Source: Pseudomonas fluorescens (GTDB lineage Bacteria > Pseudomonadota > Gammaproteobacteria > Pseudomonadales > Pseudomonadaceae). Taken from it: a stretch of DNA of 64,000 bases. Positions 7,604 through 17,603 of this stretch are shown piece by piece (positions within the stretch are counted from its first letter, which is position 1; each line of letters opens with the position of its first letter). The notes under the pieces were generated by a model. It ran no database searches. It was not told the origin of the DNA and saw only the letters and a list, made by a program, of their open reading frames with translations. A program made the position numbers and the translations under genes. Where the stretch lies: the NCBI RefSeq assembly GCF_001708445.1, contig NZ_CP015637.1, positions 1,551,001 through 1,615,000 of the forward strand. The letters are read 5' to 3'.

Positions 7604-8733
7604 GGCTGTTCTCCGGCAGTGGCCAGGCTGTCGAGCAGCGCCTGGCCCATCAACTCGCGGCGCCAGCCACGCAGCGAGTCTGGCAGTTTATAAGGCCCAT
7701 CGGGGTAGCCACTTTTGACCAGGGCTTCGAGGGTTTTCTTGCGCAGCATCAGTTCCGGCGCCATGTCCAGGCGCTCGGCGAACGCCTGGCCGAGGGCGCG
7801 CAGTTCCTTGATCAGCGTGGCGGCGTCCACCGGCAGCGGTTCAGCCACGGCGGGCGGCCATTGGTCCATGGGCACGCTGCCGGCACGCTTGATCAGGTCC
7901 AGCAGGAACTGGCCGTCCTGACGCACGGTGCGCGGGTGCATGTCTTCGATTTTGCCCAGCGCGGCGAGGTTATCCGGCTGGGATTTGGCCAGGGGCCACA
8001 ACGAGTGTTCGCGGATGATGCGGTTGCGTGGCAGGTCGCGGGCACGCGCTTGCTGCTCGCGCCAGGCACACAGCTCGCGCAATACGGCGAGTTGGGCACG
8101 GGACAATTTCCACGCCAGCTTGGCCTCGCGGTACACCTCGTACGGGTCGACTTCGCGGCGCAGGTTGGCCACCAGCTCGGCGCCGTCTTCCAGGACCCAG
8201 GCGTATTTGTCATCCGACAGTTGCGGGCGCAGGCGGATGTAGACCTCGGCCAGGTGCACCGCGTCTTCGGCGGCGTAGCTCACCTGGGTCTCGGACAAGG
8301 GGCGTTGCAGCCAGTCCGAGCGGGTCTCGCCCTTGGGCAGGTCGATGTCGAGCACGGCTTGCACCAGGCGCGAATAGCCCATGGAGAACCCGAGGTTCAG
8401 GTACGCCGCGGCCAATTGGGTGTCGAACAACGGCACCGGCAGGCTGCCGGTCAGGCGCAGCAACACTTCCAGGTCTTCGCTGCACGCGTGGACCACCTTG
8501 ATCACCGCCGGGTTTTCCAGCAAGGCCGCCAGGGGTTGCCAATTGTCGATGGTCAGGGGGTCGATCAGGTAAGCACGCTGGCCATCGCCAATCTGGATCA
8601 GCCCGGCAATGGGATAAAAGGTATCGACCCGCATGAATTCGGTGTCGAGGGCGACGAATGGCAACTGCTGCCATTCGGCGCAATGCTGGCCGAGGCTATC
8701 GTTGTCGCAGATCCAGTGAATATCGATGGCCAC
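7600..8733 (-). CDS. rnd: Ribonuclease D
   Basis: A 377-residue 3'-5' exoribonuclease that trims tRNA precursors. The DEDD exonuclease motif I is at residues 30-34 (Asp30, Glu32), motif II near '[11 protein letters not shown]' and motif III in '[10 protein letters not shown]'. A HRDC domain occupies roughly 205-290, followed by a second HRDC-like helical domain. The start is GTG at 8733 with an AGGGAGA site upstream; the longer open frame to 8889 has no conservation with RNase D. It is the first gene of the rnd-ycgL operon. Confidence 0.93.
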   Translation of the reverse strand: MAIDIHWICDNDSLGQHCAEWQQLPFVALDTEFMRVDTFYPIAGLIQIGDGQRAYLIDPLTIDNWQPLAALLENPAVIKVVHACSEDLEVLLRLTGSLPVPLFDTQLAAAYLNLGFSMGYSRLVQAVLDIDLPKGETRSDWLQRPLSETQVSYAAEDAVHLAEVYIRLRPQLSDDKYAWVLEDGAELVANLRREVDPYEVYREAKLAWKLSRAQLAVLRELCAWREQQARARDLPRNRIIREHSLWPLAKSQPDNLAALGKIEDMHPRTVRQDGQFLLDLIKRAGSVPMDQWPPAVAEPLPVDAATLIKELRALGQAFAERLDMAPELMLRKKTLEALVKSGYPDGPYKLPDSLRGWRRELMGQALLDSLATAGEQP

Positions 8734-8855
8734 ACGGCTCTCCCTTGAAGAATGGCGCGCAGTATATATCGCGAAGGGGACTTGCGAGCACCCGCAGTGC
8801 ACACGCAACCATGAAAACTCCGACAGGACGTGAAGAATAGTCCGACAGAATCGAA

Positions 8856-9455
8856 TTATCCTTTCTTGCGCAGTACGTAGACCCGCCACAGGCTTGAGCC
8901 CGGCAGGAACTCCTGGTAGCTCAGGACTTTAAAGCCGGCCTCGCGGAACTCGCCCTCCACACGGTCACGGGAGGCCACTGACACGATCACCGTATCGCGA
9001 CTGACCCGATGAAACTCGCTCAGCAATGCCAGGCGCGCTTCGCTGTTGGGTACATGGCGAAACAATTCCAGGCAGAAAATGCAATCCACCGCATTTGCCG
9101 ACAACCCGATGGAAAACGCCGAACCCTGGAAGGTCTTGACCCGCTTGAGCAACGACGCCGGGTGATGGGTGCAGGCATGGTCGAGCATGCCCTGGGAGTT
9201 GTCCGAAGCCAGGATCACCCGGTTGACGTGCTCGGCCAGCACCGGCCAGAACCGCCCCGAGCCACAGGCCAGGTCAAGGATCAGGCCGGGCTCGCCAGCG
9301 ACTTTCAGCGCCTGGCGCACCAACCACTGGTCGCGCCATGATGCCAGGCGCCGACGCAGCCCGGGCGGGCGCGTGTCGCCGCAGACCCTGGCATGCTCAC
9401 GGTCGCAGCGTTCGGCGTATTCAATCTCGATCGAAGAAAGGGGTTGTGACGACAT
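8856..9455 (-). CDS. Class I SAM-dependent methyltransferase
   Basis: A 199-residue protein with motif I 'ILDLACGSGRF' near residues 59-69, an acidic end of strand beta 2 ('ILASDNSQGM'), and 'VDCIFCLELFRHV' as motif II. This is a UbiE/type-11-like methyltransferase of unknown substrate, predicted cytosolic. The ATG at 9455 is preferred over a GTG one codon earlier. It is upstream of rnd on the same strand, 122 bp away, so probably separately transcribed. Confidence 0.82.
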   Translation of the reverse strand: MSSQPLSSIEIEYAERCDREHARVCGDTRPPGLRRRLASWRDQWLVRQALKVAGEPGLILDLACGSGRFWPVLAEHVNRVILASDNSQGMLDHACTHHPASLLKRVKTFQGSAFSIGLSANAVDCIFCLELFRHVPNSEARLALLSEFHRVSRDTVIVSVASRDRVEGEFREAGFKVLSYQEFLPGSSLWRVYVLRKKG

Positions 9456-9556
9456 CACAGGCTCATATGAGTGAAACAGTAGTGAACGACCTTGATTCGC
9501 AGCTTACCCATCGCAACGTGAAAAAAAGGTCGAAGGCGCCACTACCGTCAATCCGG

Positions 9557-10927
9557 TCAGGCCTGATGCAGATACCAGCGCCAATCCTGCTCTCCCACCT
9601 CCCCCATGAACTGCCGGTACTCGGCGCGCTTCACCGCCAGGTACACCCCCAGAAACTCACGGCCAAACGCCTCCTGGGCCCAGCTTGAGCCTTCGAGTGC
9701 GCGCAGGGTGGTGAGCCAGTCGGTGGGTAGCAATTCCTGGGCCTGGGCGTAGCCGTTGCCTTCCACCGGGGCGCCGGGGTCGCGTTGTTCGCGGAGGCCA
9801 CGGTGAATGCCAGCCAGGATCGCGGCAGCGGCCAGGTAGGGGTTGGCGTCGGCGCCGCAAATGCGGTGTTCGATATGCCGGGAGTGAGCCGGGCCGCCGG
9901 GGACGCGCAGGCTGACGGTGCGGTTATCCACGCCCCAGGTGGCGGCCAGGGGGGCATAGCTGTTGGTCTGGAAGCGGCGATAGGAGTTGGCGTTGGGGCA
10001 AAACATCAGCAGCGAATCGAGCAAGGTGCTGAGCATGCCGCCCACGGCGTGGCGCAGCAGCGGCGTACCGTCGGCGGCATCGCTGGCGAACAGGTTGTTG
10101 CCGTCGGCGTCGGCCAGGCTGACGTGCATGTGCATGCCGGTGCCCGCCAGGTCGTCGAATGGCTTGGCCATGAAGCAGGCCGTCATGCCGTGCTGATGGG
10201 CCACGCCCTTGACCAGGCGTTTGTAGCGCACCGCCTCGTCCATCGCTTGCAGGGCGTCGTAGCGATGCTCCAGGGTGATCTCCACCTGGCCCGGGGCGTA
10301 TTCGGAAATCGCCGTGCGTGCCGGAATGCCTTGCAGCTTGCAAGCGCTGTAGAGGTCGGCCAGAAACGGTTCGATCTGCTCCAGCTCGCGCAGGCCGTAG
10401 ACCTGGGTCGAGCGCGGCCGACCGCCATCCACATCCCGTGCAGGCTGCGGGCGGCCGTGGCTGTCGGGTTTCTGGTCGAGCAGGTAGAACTCCAGCTCTG
10501 CGGCCATCACCGGGTAGTAGCCGTCGGCCTTGAGCCCGTCGATCACCCTGGCCAGCAAATGCCGGGGGTCGGCCACGGTCGCGGGCAAACCTTCGGTGGG
10601 GTGCATGCTGACTTGCACCGCCGCCGTGGGAATCAGACGCCAGGGCATGGGTTGCAGACTGCCGCTGATCGGGTAGGCGCGACAGTCGATATCGCCGACG
10701 TCCCACACCAGGCCGGAATTTTCCACGTCATCGCCGTTGATGGTCAGGCCCAGGATCGTGCTGGGCAACGGGCGACCGCTTTCATACACCGCCAGCAGTT
10801 CGTCGCGATGCAATAACTTGCCGCGCGGCACACCGTTGTTGTCGAGGATAAACAGCTCGAACATCTCGATGTCCGGATGCTGTTCAAGGAAAGACTGGGC
10901 TTCGTGCAGGCAGGCAAACACACTCAT
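9557..10927 (-). CDS. Glutamine synthetase-family enzyme, gamma-glutamylpolyamine synthetase-like
   Basis: A 456-residue class-I glutamine-synthetase fold. Landmarks in order: beta-grasp N-terminal domain (about 1-105) with 'FILDNNGVPRGK', the metal-binding 'AELEFYLLD' (about 142-150), 'GTGMHMHVSL' (about 264-273) and the ATP-site stretch 'ANSYRRFQTNSYAPLAATWG' region. It lacks the length and the adenylylated-Tyr loop of GlnA, and matches the PuuA/SpuI group that glutamylates putrescine or other amines. No other puu/spu gene is adjacent, so the amine is unknown. The ATG at 10927 is chosen; a second ATG lies four codons earlier. Confidence 0.8.
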   Translation of the reverse strand: MSVFACLHEAQSFLEQHPDIEMFELFILDNNGVPRGKLLHRDELLAVYESGRPLPSTILGLTINGDDVENSGLVWDVGDIDCRAYPISGSLQPMPWRLIPTAAVQVSMHPTEGLPATVADPRHLLARVIDGLKADGYYPVMAAELEFYLLDQKPDSHGRPQPARDVDGGRPRSTQVYGLRELEQIEPFLADLYSACKLQGIPARTAISEYAPGQVEITLEHRYDALQAMDEAVRYKRLVKGVAHQHGMTACFMAKPFDDLAGTGMHMHVSLADADGNNLFASDAADGTPLLRHAVGGMLSTLLDSLLMFCPNANSYRRFQTNSYAPLAATWGVDNRTVSLRVPGGPAHSRHIEHRICGADANPYLAAAAILAGIHRGLREQRDPGAPVEGNGYAQAQELLPTDWLTTLRALEGSSWAQEAFGREFLGVYLAVKRAEYRQFMGEVGEQDWRWYLHQA

Positions 10928-11418
10928 GGGGTTTCTCATACGGTTGCGTCAGGCAGGCGCACGGGCGCCGCCGGGCAGATGCGCACACATGTGCGTCATC
11001 CATGGGGAGGGTCAGCGTAGGAGAGGGGTATCTGGTGGGCGCGCATGTCGGCAGTGGAACAGGGCCCAGAAAGCCAGTTCGGAGGGTAACGCCTCGACAT
11101 CGGTCGGACCGCTCGGCGCACACGCGCCAGGCAAGGTCTCGAGGTAAGTGTCGGGGGAACCGTCCATGGGTGAATCACAGTGAGGGAGATGCCCGGCAGC
11201 GTCACATGCCTGCACAGGCGGTTAAATTCAGGCTTGACGGAGTTTGGTTGCGCGTTGGCTAAACATTCGCCCCCCTGCTGCGCGTCGCCCTGGAAGAGCG
11301 AGCTTGCCCGCGAAGGTCGTTAACGATCACGCCAGTAGCCAGGCTAAACTCAGCGCCCTTGAGTTCTTCGCGAGCCAGCTCGCGCCTACAAAAAAACGCC
11401 CCCGAGGACAAAGATCGC
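10928..11418. other. Gene-free interval between the glutamine synthetase-like gene and pheC-like gene
   Basis: About 490 bases between divergently transcribed genes. I see no reading frame with convincing composition and start signals. The right part carries the degenerate REP pair listed separately. The left part must hold both promoters, but no clear -35/-10 pair stands out. Confidence 0.5.
11292..11390. repeat. Degenerate REPIN, GCGAGC-type arms
   Basis: Inverted arms 'gagcgagcttgcccgcgaag' and 'cttcgcgagccagctcgcgc' enclose about 50 bases. The arms are related to the intact element at 32186-32285 but carry several mismatches. It ends about 30 bases before the pheC-like start codon, so it lies in that gene's leader. 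Confidence 0.75.
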
Positions 11419-12192
11419 ATGAAAGCTTCTCTAGCCCTGTGTGTACTGGCAAGCGTGACGACCAGCGCCCTGGCCGACACCCCCTCCTCGCGCCTCGACG
11501 ACGTGCTCCAGCGCGGCACGCTGACCGTCTGCACCACCGGCGACTACAAGCCCTACACCTCATTGCGTGCCGATGGCGGGTATGAAGGCATTGATATCGC
11601 CATGGCCGAATCCCTGGCCAAGAGCCTCAATGCGCAGATCAAGTGGGTGCCTACCACCTGGAAAACCTTGATGCCGGACTTCCTCGCCCAACGTTGCGAC
11701 ATCGCCGTGGGTGGCATTTCGGTGTCGCTGGAACGCCAGAAAAAGGCCTTCTTCAGCCAGGCGCTCGGCGTAGACGGCAAGATTCCGCTGGTGCGCTGCG
11801 CGGACGTGCAGCGCTACCAGACCGTCGAGCAGATCAACCAACCCCAGGTCAGGGTGATCGAACCGGCAGGCGGCACCAACGAAGTGTTCGCCCGCGCCCA
11901 CCTGGGCCAGGCGCAGATACGCCTGCATGACAACGTGACGATCTTCGACGAACTGCTCGCGGGCAAGGCTGACGTGATGATCACCGACGCCAGCGAAGCG
12001 CGTTACCAGCAGAAGCTCAAGCCCGGACTGTGCGCGGTCAACCCCGAGCGGCAGATGCAGTACAGCGAGAAAGCCTTCCTGCTGCCCCGCGATGATGTGG
12101 CGTGGAAGAGTTACGTCGACCAGTGGTTGCACCTGAGCGTGGCCACCGGGGTCTACGATGGCATCGTCAATCAATGGCTGGCGGCGCCCTGA
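11419..12192 (+). CDS. pheC: Periplasmic cyclohexadienyl dehydratase-like solute-binding-fold protein
   Basis: A 257-residue protein with a signal peptide (hydrophobic 4-18, cleavage after Ala-Leu-Ala) and a family-3 solute-binding fold. It follows the layout of Pseudomonas PheC closely: 'LTVCTTGDYKPY' near residue 36, 'LMPDFLAQRCDIAVGGISVSLERQ' in the middle, 'PAGGTNEVFARA' and 'CAVNPERQ' late. PheC converts prephenate or arogenate to phenylpyruvate or phenylalanine in the periplasm. The resemblance is judged from memory, and an amino-acid-binding role for an ABC transporter remains possible, although no permease genes are near. Confidence 0.65.
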   Translation: MKASLALCVLASVTTSALADTPSSRLDDVLQRGTLTVCTTGDYKPYTSLRADGGYEGIDIAMAESLAKSLNAQIKWVPTTWKTLMPDFLAQRCDIAVGGISVSLERQKKAFFSQALGVDGKIPLVRCADVQRYQTVEQINQPQVRVIEPAGGTNEVFARAHLGQAQIRLHDNVTIFDELLAGKADVMITDASEARYQQKLKPGLCAVNPERQMQYSEKAFLLPRDDVAWKSYVDQWLHLSVATGVYDGIVNQWLAAP

Positions 12193-12242
12193 GCCACAGC
12201 CGTCTAAGCTGTGGTCACATCAATAAGAATGAGGGATGGGTC

Positions 12243-13082
12243 ATGAAGGGACTGCTGCGCATCACCTGGCTGCTGCTGTTGGGTATGAGCCAGGTGCACG
12301 CCACCACCACTCAGGATGAAGACGCGCATGCCGCCAAGGCCCTGCTGGAAAAAGCCTTGGCTTACTACCAGAGCAATGGCGACAAGGCCTTCGCAGCCTT
12401 CAGCCGCCAGGGTGAGTTTGTCGACCATGACCGCTACGTGTTCGTGGTCGACACCCAAGGCGTATTGCTGGCCAGCGGCGGGCCCTCCTCGGCCTTGATC
12501 GGTCGCGATGTGTCCGAGGTGCTGGGGCCGGATTTGCGCCAGTCGTTCAAGGACGCGCTCAAGGTGCCGGAAGGCCAGGGTATCCAGCAGGCCGACTACC
12601 GCTGGCAGAACTGGAACGACGGCAAGGTCGAGCACAAGCACGTGTTTTACCAACGCGTGGGCGAACGCATCGTGGCGGTGGGTTACTACCTGCCGCGGGC
12701 CACGCCGGAACAGGCCCGGGCCCTGCGGGACAAGGCAGTGACGGCGCTGGTCAAGGATGAAGCCGGCACGCTCAAGGCGATCAACTCGTTGCAGGGTGGC
12801 TTCCTGCAAGATGATCTCTACGTGTTCGTCGTGGACCTGAACACCCAGCGTTATGTCGCCCATGGCACCAACCTGCGACTGATCAACACCGACTTCAGCA
12901 AGATCAAGGACCCGGATGGCAAGCCGGTGGGCGAGCCGATCCTGAAGATGATGGCGGAGCAGGGCCAGGGTGAATACAAATACCGCTGGAAGAATCCGGT
13001 GACCAATAAGGTCGAACACAAGCATGCGTATGTGCGCAAGACCGGGCATTTCATGGTGGCGGTGGGTTACTACAGCCCCTGA
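12243..13082 (+). CDS. Secreted protein with two tandem cache domains
   Basis: A 279-residue protein with a signal peptide (hydrophobic 5-17, 'VHA' cleavage) and no later membrane segment. The mature part is an internal duplication. 'DDLYVFVVDL...VAHG' and 'YKYRWKNPVTNKVEHKHAYV...VAVGYY' in repeat 2 mirror 'DRYVFVVDTQGVLLASG' and 'YRWQNWNDGKVEHKHVFY...VAVGYY' in repeat 1. Each unit is a small cache domain, the sensor module of chemoreceptors, but no signalling output is attached. It follows the pheC-like gene by 50 bp, in the same direction. Role unknown; a periplasmic ligand-binding partner for a sensor is one possibility. Confidence 0.8.
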   Translation: MKGLLRITWLLLLGMSQVHATTTQDEDAHAAKALLEKALAYYQSNGDKAFAAFSRQGEFVDHDRYVFVVDTQGVLLASGGPSSALIGRDVSEVLGPDLRQSFKDALKVPEGQGIQQADYRWQNWNDGKVEHKHVFYQRVGERIVAVGYYLPRATPEQARALRDKAVTALVKDEAGTLKAINSLQGGFLQDDLYVFVVDLNTQRYVAHGTNLRLINTDFSKIKDPDGKPVGEPILKMMAEQGQGEYKYRWKNPVTNKVEHKHAYVRKTGHFMVAVGYYSP

Positions 13083-13406
13083 GGGGACTTGGAATGCGAT
13101 TCGCTGTAAGAAGTCCCGCTTGCCCCCTGTGGCTGTGGCAAGCGGGCTTGTTGTGGCGAGCGGGCTTGCCCCGCGTTGGGCTGCGAAGCAGCCCCAATAC
13201 AGCAGAATGCGGTGTATCAGATATTGCCGGGGTGGTTGGTTTTGGGGCTGCTGCGCAGCCCAACGCGGGGCAAGCCCGCTCGCCACAACAAGCCCGCTGG
13301 CCACAACAACCCACTCACCACAAAAATCCGGCCGTTCAGGGAAAACTTTTAAGTCTTAATAAGAACTGACTTACCAGCTCCCACCCTTTTAACCACGCCC
13401 CGTCAG
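13083..13406. other. Intergenic stretch largely filled by a REPIN and flanking REP-head repeats
   Basis: Between two convergent genes. Apart from the REPIN at 13152-13287 and partial REP heads on either side ('ggcaagcgggcttgttg', 'ggccacaacaacccactc'), I see no gene and no classic terminator. Confidence 0.7.
13152..13287. repeat. REPIN, GAGCGGGCTTGCCCCG type, copy 2
   Basis: Inverted arms identical to the copies at 2438 and 24297 apart from single-base changes ('ctgcgaagcag' in place of 'ctgcgcagcag' in the left arm). The loop is in the opposite orientation to copy 1: it reads 'aatgcggtgtatcagatatt' here. Confidence 0.92.
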
Positions 13407-14924
13407 TCATTTAGCCTTGTCTTCACGACCACGCAACACCCGGTTCGGCATCGCAATCGCCGCCGCCAACCCCAGCAGCGACACCGCCGCACTGACCATC
13501 AGCAAATGCCGAAACGTCACGGCCAAGTCGCCGCGCAGGGCATCCTGCGCCGGGCCTGGAGCGGCGTTCAGGCCATCGAGCAGCACGTTGCCGGAGCTGC
13601 CCTCGACCATCAGCGCGCCACTGGCCAGGTGAGCGAAGCTCGAGTCCTGCAGCAGCGCCAGCAACAGCGCCGACATGCAGGCCACCCCCACCGCGCCTCC
13701 CAGGGAACGGAACAGGTTGGTGGTGCTGGTGGCAACACCGATATCATGCTGTTCCACCGAGTTCTGCGCCCCCACCAACGAGGTGGGGAACTGCATGCCC
13801 CCGGCGATCCCGCACAACAGCATGAACAGCGCTGTCACCCCCACCGCCTGGGGCGCGCTGAAAGCCATGCCGAGAATCGCCAAGGGGCTCAGCAACGCGC
13901 CGCTGACGATCATCGGTTTATAGCGGCCGGTCACCGAGGTCATGCGCCCGGCACAGTAGGCGCCTATCGGTAAGCCGATCGCCAGCGGCAGCAAGTGCAG
14001 GGCCGCGCTGTCAGCACCGGAACCGGTCACCGTCTGGAACCGCAGCGGCATCAGCACCGTCAGGGAAATGGCCTGGAAGCTGGTGAAGAAAATCGTGCAC
14101 CAGCACAGCACCGCGCTGCGGTTGGCAAACAGGTGCATCGGCAGCAATGGCTCTGGCGCGCGGCGCTCATGCCAGACAAACACGCTCAACGCCAGCAGTG
14201 CACACGCCAGCAACCCCAGCACATCATCATCGCGCCACGGATGGCCTTGGCCGATTTCGGTGATGCCCAGCAACAACGCGGTCAAGCCGATGATCATCAG
14301 CACGGTGCCAAGGTAATCGATGATCGGCTTGCGTTGCGGCGACGGCAGCCCCACCAGGGTGCGATGGGCCACGTACCAGGCGCCGGCGCCCAAGGGCAGG
14401 TTGATCAGGAACACCCAACGCCACGACAGGTACTCCGTCATGTAGCCGCCCAACACCGGCCCGGCCACGCTGGCCACCGCGTACATGCTGCTGAAATAGC
14501 CCTGGTAGCGCCCGCGCTCGCGTGGCGGGATGATGTCGCCGATGATCGCCTGGCTCACCGAAATCATCCCGCCGGCGCCAATGCCCTGGAGAATCCGCGC
14601 CAGCACCAGTTGCTCCATGCTTTGCGCCATGCCGCAGAACAGCGACGCCAGCGTGAACAACCCCATGCCGATCAGCATCATCGGCCGACGCCCGTACAGG
14701 TCGCCGAGCTTGCCGTAGATCGGCACCGCCACGGTCATTGCCACCATGTAGCCGGAAATCACCCAGGCCAGCAGGTCAACGTCGTGGAACCGCGCGGAGA
14801 TGGCCGGCATGGACACGGCGACAATGGTCTGGTCCAGGGCACCGAGGAAAATCGCCATCATCAACGAGACGAGAACACTGCGCACGGCGGGAACGGAGGG
14901 AGCGGGCTGATTGAGCTGGGTCAC
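13407..14924 (-). CDS. MFS drug exporter, DHA2 (EmrB/QacA) family
   Basis: A 505-residue, 14-helix major facilitator. Motif A 'GKLGDLYGRRPMM' lies after helix 2, motif C 'GPVLGGYMTEYLSWRWVFLINLP' in and after helix 5, and 'DQTIVAVSMPAI' in helix 1 has the acidic residue of DHA2 exporters. It probably exports a drug or metabolite by proton antiport across the inner membrane. No EmrA-type adaptor is adjacent. The start is taken as GTG at 14924 with GAAGG upstream; a TTG six codons earlier is less well placed. It follows pobA by 66 bp on the same strand, so efflux of an aromatic compound is conceivable. Confidence 0.85.
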   Translation of the reverse strand: MTQLNQPAPSVPAVRSVLVSLMMAIFLGALDQTIVAVSMPAISARFHDVDLLAWVISGYMVAMTVAVPIYGKLGDLYGRRPMMLIGMGLFTLASLFCGMAQSMEQLVLARILQGIGAGGMISVSQAIIGDIIPPRERGRYQGYFSSMYAVASVAGPVLGGYMTEYLSWRWVFLINLPLGAGAWYVAHRTLVGLPSPQRKPIIDYLGTVLMIIGLTALLLGITEIGQGHPWRDDDVLGLLACALLALSVFVWHERRAPEPLLPMHLFANRSAVLCWCTIFFTSFQAISLTVLMPLRFQTVTGSGADSAALHLLPLAIGLPIGAYCAGRMTSVTGRYKPMIVSGALLSPLAILGMAFSAPQAVGVTALFMLLCGIAGGMQFPTSLVGAQNSVEQHDIGVATSTTNLFRSLGGAVGVACMSALLLALLQDSSFAHLASGALMVEGSSGNVLLDGLNAAPGPAQDALRGDLAVTFRHLLMVSAAVSLLGLAAAIAMPNRVLRGREDKAK

Positions 14925-14990
14925 GGCAGAACCTTCGAGCAAGCCCCGCGGGAAAAGGCGGCCCGCGGGAATGCTGGATACGATAGCAGG

Positions 14991-16364
<1,374 letters not shown>

Positions 16365-17252
16365 ATGACCAAACCTGCCAGTTCCGCGATTCCGGTCTTC
16401 AAGCTTTACGGGGAAAGCCAGCAATGGCCGACGCCTGATTTGTTGCACTGCGAAACCATTTCTCGGCGCAGTCGGGAATACCAGTGGGAAATCCAGCCCC
16501 ACCGGCATGCGGATCTGTGCCAGTTGCTGTACGTGCACCAAGGCCAGGCGCAACTGGAAATCGAAGGCCAGCGCACCACGCTCAACGAAGCGACCTTGCA
16601 GGTGCTGCCACCGCTGTGTGTGCATGGGTTTCGCTTTGCCGAAGACGTGAAAGGTTACGTGGTGACTTTGGCGGCGCCGCTGGTCAGCCACCTGCAAGCG
16701 CAACTGGGCGCGGCGGTGGACGGCTTGCAGATCCTGGGCAATTACCCGGCCAGCGAGGACAGCGACTACCTCAACAACCTGTTCGCCCGCCTGCAGGACG
16801 AATATGCCGATGAACAACCGGCCCGGGACATGATGATGCACGCCCTGGTCAGCGTGCTGCTGGTATGGATCAGTCGCCAGGCCATCCAGCGCCGCCACCC
16901 ACGGGCACCACGGGGGCGTGAATACTTTCGGCGCTTTACCCAGTTGGTGGAGCAGCACTACCGCGAGCACCCGAAGATCGAAGACCTGGCTCACAAGCTG
17001 GGGATATCGGTCTCACACTTGAACGGCACCTGTCGGGAATTGGGCGGGCAGCCCGCGTTGCAGATCATGCATGACCGCCAATTGCTGGAGGCCAAGCGCC
17101 TGTTGACCTACACCAGCATGACGATCAATGAGATGTCGGAGGTATTGGGTTTTTCCGACCCGACCAACTTCTCCCGGCTGTTTCGCCGGCGTGTCGGGTT
17201 TTCGCCCAAGGCGTTTCGCGAGCAGCTCAAGTCCGAAACGGCACACACCTGA
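16365..17252 (+). CDS. pobR: AraC-family transcriptional activator of pobA
   Basis: A 295-residue regulator. A cupin-like N-terminal sensing domain with 'PHRHADLCQLLYVHQGQAQL' spans about 42-62. A C-terminal pair of helix-turn-helix motifs spans about 195-285, including 'IEDLAHKLGISVSHLNGTCRE' and the signature 'MTINEMSEVLGFSDPTNFSRLFRRRVGFSPKAFR'. The position next to pobA supports 4-hydroxybenzoate-responsive activation, as for pseudomonad PobR proteins of the AraC type. The ATG at 16365 fits the domain boundary; longer N-terminal extensions lack homology. Confidence 0.88.
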   Translation: MTKPASSAIPVFKLYGESQQWPTPDLLHCETISRRSREYQWEIQPHRHADLCQLLYVHQGQAQLEIEGQRTTLNEATLQVLPPLCVHGFRFAEDVKGYVVTLAAPLVSHLQAQLGAAVDGLQILGNYPASEDSDYLNNLFARLQDEYADEQPARDMMMHALVSVLLVWISRQAIQRRHPRAPRGREYFRRFTQLVEQHYREHPKIEDLAHKLGISVSHLNGTCRELGGQPALQIMHDRQLLEAKRLLTYTSMTINEMSEVLGFSDPTNFSRLFRRRVGFSPKAFREQLKSETAHT

Positions 17253-17257
17253 CGCTG

Positions 17258-17312
17258 GCAGCTGGCTCGCTTACGCTGGGGGCGCGAAGCGTCCCCAATA
17301 ACAGCCAGCCAC
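17258..17312. repeat. Degenerate REP-like nested hairpin
   Basis: Nested inverted repeats 'gctggct...agccagc' and 'ggggcgc-gaa-gcgtcccc' just downstream of pobR. The structure resembles a decayed REP element and could terminate pobR transcription, although no T run follows. Confidence 0.5.
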
Positions 17313-17326
17313 ACCGACTGCGCTTT

Positions 17327-17503
17327 TCAACGCAAGGCGCTGAAGCTACCGGTGTGCGGAACGCATTGATCCTGATGGCAACTGATCGCAAAGCTCGGCT
17401 GCATACGGGTTTGCTCGACGCGGTAGGCGGCAGTCCCGTACAGCGCCGTGGCCAATGCGCTGAGGGTAAAAATCATCAGGTATTTTCTGGTTTTTATGGT
17501 CAT
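17327..17503 (-). CDS. Small hypothetical exported or membrane-anchored protein (58 residues)
   Basis: A short frame with a strong AGAGGTGAG ribosome-binding site before the ATG at 17503. Residues 9-24 are hydrophobic ('LMIFTLSALATALYG'), preceded by Lys/Arg residues, so it reads as a signal anchor or signal peptide. The C-terminal part holds two Cys separated by four residues ('SCHQDQC'). I do not recognise the family. It is convergent with pobR and 100 bp downstream of the LysR gene. Confidence 0.5.
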   Translation of the reverse strand: MTIKTRKYLMIFTLSALATALYGTAAYRVEQTRMQPSFAISCHQDQCVPHTGSFSALR

Positions 17504-17603
17504 GGCCCTCACCTCTGAACAACATTGGAAGGTGCTGTTTAAAGCATAGGCCAGCCAGGGCAAGTTGCCATTATTGGACGCCATTCAACCGGCTGATGTT
17601 GCG

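Noticed and set aside
8734..8889. N-terminal extension of RNase D by 52 codons
   Set aside because: No conservation with RNase D, and the GTG at 8733 has the better ribosome-binding site.
11012..11215. Minus-strand frame of 67 codons in the glnA-like/pheC gap
   Set aside because: It could be a small gene or remnant, but I see no ribosome-binding site and no known motif, so I did not annotate it.
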